From positions 404,404 to 468,403 of the forward strand of contig WTGP01000019.1 in the NCBI GenBank assembly GCA_011523505.1: a DNA stretch of 64,000 nucleotides, read 5' to 3'. Made by a program: the position numbers and the translations under genes. Positions 59,582 to 64,000 of the stretch are shown in pieces (position 1 is the first letter of the stretch; each line of letters starts with the position of its first letter). The DNA is from Gammaproteobacteria bacterium. GTDB taxonomy: Bacteria; Pseudomonadota; Gammaproteobacteria; Steroidobacterales; Foliamicaceae. The notes below the pieces were generated by a model, which had not been told where the DNA came from, ran no database searches, and saw nothing but the letters and a program-made list of their open reading frames with translations.

Positions 59582-61135
59582 ATGCAAGGCGCAGTCATCA
59601 GGCAACGAATAAGGCGGCTGACCCGCCAGCAACTTTCGGGCGGACTCCGGGGCGTCGAGCGGGAATGCCTGCGCGTTACGCCGGCCGGCCGGGTCGCGCC
59701 CACGCCGCATGGCGAGGAACTCGGGTCGGCCCTGACCCACCGCTATATCACGACGGACTTTGCCGAGGCGCTGCTGGAACTGATCACCCCTCCCGTGAAA
59801 TCCACCCACGACGTCAGCGACTGGCTGGCGGCGCAGCACGAATTCGTCCTGTCGAAAGTGGACGGCGAACAGCTTTGGACGCCCAGCATGCCGCCCGCGA
59901 TTACCTCCGACCGGCAACTATTGCCGGCCCGGTACGGCAGCTCCAATATCGGGATGCTCAAGCACATTTACCGTCTGGGGCTGGCCAATCGCTATGGCCC
60001 GCGCATGCAGGCCATCGTCGGCATCCATTTCAATTACTCGCCGCCACCCGATTTATGGAGGTCGCTGCCTCACCTGGAAAGCCCGCCCACCGGAATCGTG
60101 GCGAAGCGCTCGGCCTGGATCATGGGCCAGATGCGCAACGTGCGGCGGCTCGCCTGGCTGCCCACGTATCTGCTTGGCGCTTCGCCGGCGTTTCACGACA
60201 CCCTTTCACAGGTGCGCAACGCCGACCTGAGGCAGGGGCGCAAGGGGACGCTCTATGCTCCCGACGCGACGTCGCTGAGAATGAGCAGCCTCGGCTACAC
60301 CAGCGCCCTGCAGGCGGGCCTGGTGATTTCCGCCAACAGCGTTCACGAGTACGTTCGCGACCTGGAGGCGGCGGTCCATGCCCGGCATGCCGCGTACGGC
60401 AAGATCGGCGTGCGCGTGCGCGGCCGCTACCGGCAATTGTCTGACAGCGTCCTGCAGGTGGAGAACGAGTACTACTCGGCGGCGCGGCCCAAGCGCCGGA
60501 TTCGCAGGGGCGAGCGCGCGGCGACGGCGTTGCGGAGGCGCGGAGCGGAGTATCTCGAATTGCGGCTGGTAGATGCCGATCCCTTCGAACCGCTGGGCGT
60601 CAGCGACGAATCCATGCGTTTCCTGGAGGCCTTTCTTCTCTATTGCCTGCTGGAGGAAAGCCCTCCGATGGCCGCCGACGAATACCTGGCCTGCGTGTCG
60701 AACCTCGACCGGACCGCCTGGCGCGGGCGCGCACGGGGCGTTCGCCTGATCCGCAATCGGCGACGGATTAGACTCGACAACTGGGGCCTGGAGGTGTGCA
60801 GGGCGATGAGGCCGGTGTGCGAAGCGCTGGACGGCGGGGCCGGAGGCGAGTATTCGGCCGCGCTCAAGGCGGCCAGGGCATCCCTGCGCGACCCGGGGCT
60901 TACCCCGGCGGCCAGGGTGCTGGACGAGCTCGGCGATGCGGGCTGGGACCATCAGGCCTGGGGCATGGAGAAGGCCCGCCTGGCCTCGCGTCCTCCCCGG
61001 GCGCGGCCCAATGCCGCCAGGCGAAGGGCCCTGAAGGACGAAGCGCCGGCCTCGCTCGCAAGGCTGCAGGCCATGGAGTCCGCGCCCGAGCCCCCGTTCG
61101 ACGAGTTCCTGGCCCGGTACCTGGAGAAGGGCTGA
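59582..61135 (+). CDS. gshA: Glutamate--cysteine ligase
   Basis: 517 residues, the gammaproteobacterial GshA type. GGLRGVERECLRVTPAGR with the Mg/glutamate-binding E residues, LTHRYITTDFAEALLELITPP, and VGIHFNYSPPPDLW. It makes gamma-glutamylcysteine, the first step to glutathione. gshB is not in the window. It ends 4 nt before the PEPC-like gene, so the two are probably cotranscribed. Confidence 0.95.
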   Translation: MQGAVIRQRIRRLTRQQLSGGLRGVERECLRVTPAGRVAPTPHGEELGSALTHRYITTDFAEALLELITPPVKSTHDVSDWLAAQHEFVLSKVDGEQLWTPSMPPAITSDRQLLPARYGSSNIGMLKHIYRLGLANRYGPRMQAIVGIHFNYSPPPDLWRSLPHLESPPTGIVAKRSAWIMGQMRNVRRLAWLPTYLLGASPAFHDTLSQVRNADLRQGRKGTLYAPDATSLRMSSLGYTSALQAGLVISANSVHEYVRDLEAAVHARHAAYGKIGVRVRGRYRQLSDSVLQVENEYYSAARPKRRIRRGERAATALRRRGAEYLELRLVDADPFEPLGVSDESMRFLEAFLLYCLLEESPPMAADEYLACVSNLDRTAWRGRARGVRLIRNRRRIRLDNWGLEVCRAMRPVCEALDGGAGGEYSAALKAARASLRDPGLTPAARVLDELGDAGWDHQAWGMEKARLASRPPRARPNAARRRALKDEAPASLARLQAMESAPEPPFDEFLARYLEKG

Positions 61136-61139
61136 TCCT

Positions 61140-63890
61140 ATGCCCCCTCAGGCCAGCCGCAAGCGCCATCCGGCCTCGCTGCCGGCCGACAAGCGGCGCA
61201 ACATCCGCTTTTCCAAGACGGAAGTTTCCTTAAGACAGGACGTGCATCAGCTCGGCGGCCTGATCGGCGCCATGATCCAGGACCGGGGCGGAGCGGACCT
61301 TTTCGAGGACGTCGAGTCGGCGCGCAGCCTGGCGATCGCACGCCGAAATGGCGACGCCGGCGCGCACGACCGCCTGGAGAAATTGCTGGCCGGCATGGAC
61401 GACAGCCGGGCCCAGGATGTGTCGCGCGCTTTCGCCACCTGGTTTCAGGCCACGAATACCGCCGAGCAGTTGCACCGGGTTCGCCGCCGCCGTGCTTACC
61501 TGTACGACGCCAGCCAACCGCAACGGGGCGGCCCGGAAGCGGTCTTTCGGCAGCTTCGCAAGGACGGGACGGATCTGGCGGGCGCCGTCGGGCTTCTGAA
61601 CACGATCCGGCTGCACCCGGTGTTTACCGGCCACCCGACGGAGCCCACGCCCACCGCGGTTCTGCGTCAGCAGCGTGAAATTGCATTGAAGCTCGAGGAA
61701 CTCAAGAATTCCGACGCCGCTCCCCGGCAGGTCGATGCCCTGTTGCGGTCGATGCAGCAAAAGATCACCGCGATCTGGCACTGCGAGGAACATCCCCACG
61801 AGGAAACCACGATTGCGGCGGAGCTGCAGCAGTTGCTCTATTTCGTGACCGAAGTGATCTACCCGGCGTTGCCGGACTTCTACGACTCGTTGACGGAGGC
61901 CATGGCAATCGCGTTCGGGGAACAGGCACGGGACGCGCACATCTCGAGCCTGCTTCGCTTCCATTCGGCCATCGGCGGGGACCTGGAAGCGGACGTGGAA
62001 ATCACGCCTCGCTTTATCCGGCAGCTCTTCGACCGGCAACGGCTGGCGGTTCTGAACCTGTACCGCGAAGAATGCCTGCAGCTTGCCGAGACGCTTACCC
62101 ATTCAGCCCGTCGCATCGACCCGGGGGGAGAAATCCGGCGTCGGATAAGGGTCTATCGAGAGCATTTCCCGGACATATACGCGGAACTCGGACCGGACCA
62201 GCGGGACATGCCCTATCGACTCCTGCTGCTGCTGATGGCGGCGCGCCTGGAGGCTACGGCGCTGGACAGCGCCTTCCACTACGACTACGAGCATGAGTTG
62301 CTTGACGACCTGGAGGTGCTCACGGACAGCCTCATCGAGCAGGGCGGGATGTTCGCCGGAAGCCAGGGCGTGCAGCGGCTGGTCCGGCGCGTGGAAACCT
62401 TCGGCTTTCACCTGCTGTCGGTGGAATTTCGCCAGCGGGCCGTGGTCCTGCGCCGTGTTCTCGGGAAAGCATTCGGCGGTAAACGGTGGGAGACTCCCGC
62501 GGCGCGGTTGAAGTGCCTGCGCCAGGCGCTGGAGCAGGACCTGGGCCGTCCGGAGGGTCTGGGCAACGAGGGCTTGCGCGCGCTGGCGGTGTTCGACGCC
62601 CTTCGTTACCTGAGGGGGCGCTACGGCAGGAAAGCGCTGGGCGGGCTGCTGCTGGGCGGCGTCAAGGGGCCGGCGGACGTGCTCGGCGCGCTGCTGCTGG
62701 CGCGCTGGGCCGGATTTGAACGGGCCGACGGACACACGCCCCTGGACCTCATTCCGGTGTTCGAAAGCGATATGGACGCCCGCCAATGCGCTCGCGTGAT
62801 CGGACAATTGCTGAAGGAACCTGCGTATCGACGACATCTGGAGAAGCGAAACCGGCGGCAGTTCGTGATGGTGGATCACGCCCGCTCAAGGCTGGTGTTC
62901 GATCTTCCTTCCGAGCAATGGTCGATCCGAGGGCTGCAGAAGGCCGCGGTCGGGGCGGCAACGGAGTCGGGAATAACGCCGGTGCTGCTGCAGGCGCGGG
63001 GAAGCGCCTATGAGCGCAGTGGCCGCCGCAGACTGCTGGCGGACATTCCGCCCGAACAGCTTCAGCAACCCTTCCGGTACGCAGAGGCCGGCGAACGGGC
63101 CGGGCTGCGCTATGGCATGCGGGGCATCGTCCTGCGGTCACTGGAACTCGCGGTCGGGGAACTATTGCTGGCCAGGGCCCGTCGCGGAGGAACGGAAACC
63201 GTCCGGCGAGCGGAGGAATTGCTGGAGTGCCTGGCCAAGGCGAGCGTCCGGGCCCACAGCGAGTTCCCGGGCGGCCCGCGCGGCATGGCCGACTATTTCG
63301 AACTTGCCACGCCGGCGGACCTGCTGGCGCGTATGCCGACCACGGCCAGGCGCAGCGGCATGCGGGAGGGAACGGCCGTGGAACTGCCCCGTCCGCTGGT
63401 TACCTTCTGCTGGGCCCAGAGCCGCAATCTGTTGCCGGGCTGGTACGGGTTCGGCGCCGGTTTTGTCGACGCCATGGAGGAATTCGGGCCCAGGTTCATT
63501 CGCGGATTGGCCCGCGACTGGCCCTATTTGCAGGGCATGCTACGCGACCTGGAATTGGCGCTGGCCCGTTCCGACCTCGAAATCGCCAGAGGCTATTCGC
63601 GTCTTGCCGGCGACCTGCACGAAGCCTGTTTCTCCGCCATACAGCGGGAGCATGAACGAACGCTGGACGGTCTGATGAGCATACTTGGCCAGAAAGTCCT
63701 GCTGGAGGACCAGCCCGCCTTGCGGCGTTCGATCCGGCTGAGGAACCCTTACGTGGATCCCATCAACCTGTTGCAGGTACGGCTTCTGTCCCGCTGGCGC
63801 GCAAGCGGCCGCGTTTGTTCCGGTGAACTCTATGCGGCGCTCAAGTCCACGGTTTACGGCATCGCCCGCGGCGTGCAGGAAGCCACCTGA
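61140..63890 (+). CDS. Phosphoenolpyruvate carboxylase homologue with degenerate active site
   Basis: 916 residues, full PEPC length and fold: VFTGHPTEPTP keeps the His of the first motif (about 164), VPVF-type ES region and C-terminal RNPYVDPINLLQVRLL are family-like. However, the motif GGDRDGNP is GGDLEADV (about 278), the motif GYSDSxKDAG is DHARSRLVFD (about 579-588) and FHGRGGxxxRGG is LQARGSAYERSG (about 616), so the metal ligand Asp, the catalytic Lys and the catalytic His are absent. Real PEPC catalysis is unlikely; it may be a regulatory or repurposed paralogue. The stop is 110 nt from the window end; nothing is seen after it. Confidence 0.85.
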   Translation: MPPQASRKRHPASLPADKRRNIRFSKTEVSLRQDVHQLGGLIGAMIQDRGGADLFEDVESARSLAIARRNGDAGAHDRLEKLLAGMDDSRAQDVSRAFATWFQATNTAEQLHRVRRRRAYLYDASQPQRGGPEAVFRQLRKDGTDLAGAVGLLNTIRLHPVFTGHPTEPTPTAVLRQQREIALKLEELKNSDAAPRQVDALLRSMQQKITAIWHCEEHPHEETTIAAELQQLLYFVTEVIYPALPDFYDSLTEAMAIAFGEQARDAHISSLLRFHSAIGGDLEADVEITPRFIRQLFDRQRLAVLNLYREECLQLAETLTHSARRIDPGGEIRRRIRVYREHFPDIYAELGPDQRDMPYRLLLLLMAARLEATALDSAFHYDYEHELLDDLEVLTDSLIEQGGMFAGSQGVQRLVRRVETFGFHLLSVEFRQRAVVLRRVLGKAFGGKRWETPAARLKCLRQALEQDLGRPEGLGNEGLRALAVFDALRYLRGRYGRKALGGLLLGGVKGPADVLGALLLARWAGFERADGHTPLDLIPVFESDMDARQCARVIGQLLKEPAYRRHLEKRNRRQFVMVDHARSRLVFDLPSEQWSIRGLQKAAVGAATESGITPVLLQARGSAYERSGRRRLLADIPPEQLQQPFRYAEAGERAGLRYGMRGIVLRSLELAVGELLLARARRGGTETVRRAEELLECLAKASVRAHSEFPGGPRGMADYFELATPADLLARMPTTARRSGMREGTAVELPRPLVTFCWAQSRNLLPGWYGFGAGFVDAMEEFGPRFIRGLARDWPYLQGMLRDLELALARSDLEIARGYSRLAGDLHEACFSAIQREHERTLDGLMSILGQKVLLEDQPALRRSIRLRNPYVDPINLLQVRLLSRWRASGRVCSGELYAALKSTVYGIARGVQEAT

Positions 63891-64000
63891 TTGCTACCGC
63901 CGACCCCCGCCTGCTCTATCACTTTCCCTGTGGAGAGACGCCATCCCTGGCTCGATTCTCGCTGTCCCTGCTTGTCTGTTTGAATAGGGCCACCCTCGGC

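Overview
The window is a replication-origin region of a GC-rich Gram-negative chromosome, most likely a gammaproteobacterium. Three things point there: rpmH-rnpA-yidC-mnmE-mnmG-rsmG-parA reading left from about 14.4 kb, dnaA-dnaN-recF-gyrB reading right, and envelope genes of proteobacterial type (gmhB, envC, gspA/gspB). Two genes of the lower mevalonate pathway (mvaD and a phosphomevalonate kinase) are unusual for that group, so the genus is left open.

Layout. 0-14.4 kb (minus strand): parA (cut by the window edge) and rsmG; a complete oligopeptide ABC importer with an embedded ABC exporter-like pair, lying between rsmG and mnmG where these genes normally adjoin; then mnmG, mnmE, yidC, rnpA and rpmH. 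14.5-21.4 kb (plus): dnaA, a probable oriC, dnaN, recF, a 263-bp palindromic repeat element, gyrB. 21.4-29.8 kb (minus): plsC, gmhB, glyS, glyQ, a thiolase and a HMG-CoA-synthase-like/DUF35 fusion in one tightly packed run, followed by a DUF1838-type protein and a SnoaL-like protein. 30-40.8 kb: glnA, a DUF4124-like protein, pyrD, gpsA, a rhodanese, envC, a YadH-like permease, a DAK2-DegV fusion, gspB, gspA, ispA.

41.3-54.5 kb is a DNA phosphorothioation (Dnd) defence island with visibly lower GC and different codon use from both flanks. It has a modification module (dndA, dndC, dndD, dndE), a DGQHR/DndB-family gene overlapping a RelA/SpoT-type nucleotide synthetase gene, and a tightly coupled four-gene operon (PLD-DEVH helicase, an 80-aa protein, a Rad50/SMC-like ATPase, a 159-aa protein) in the place where dndFGH restriction genes might be expected. 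A diverged copy of the palindromic element lies at the left edge, and a truncated SnoaL-like gene lies at the right edge. The pairing of a phosphorothioation system with an alarmone-synthetase-like protein is the best candidate here for an undescribed system.

54.8-63.9 kb: mvaD and phosphomevalonate kinase, a DUF4399-like lipoprotein, mdh, two small secreted proteins, gshA, and a phosphoenolpyruvate carboxylase homologue whose catalytic motifs are largely destroyed. No rRNA, tRNA, CRISPR array or transposase was recognised. All function calls come from reading the sequence; no database search was possible.
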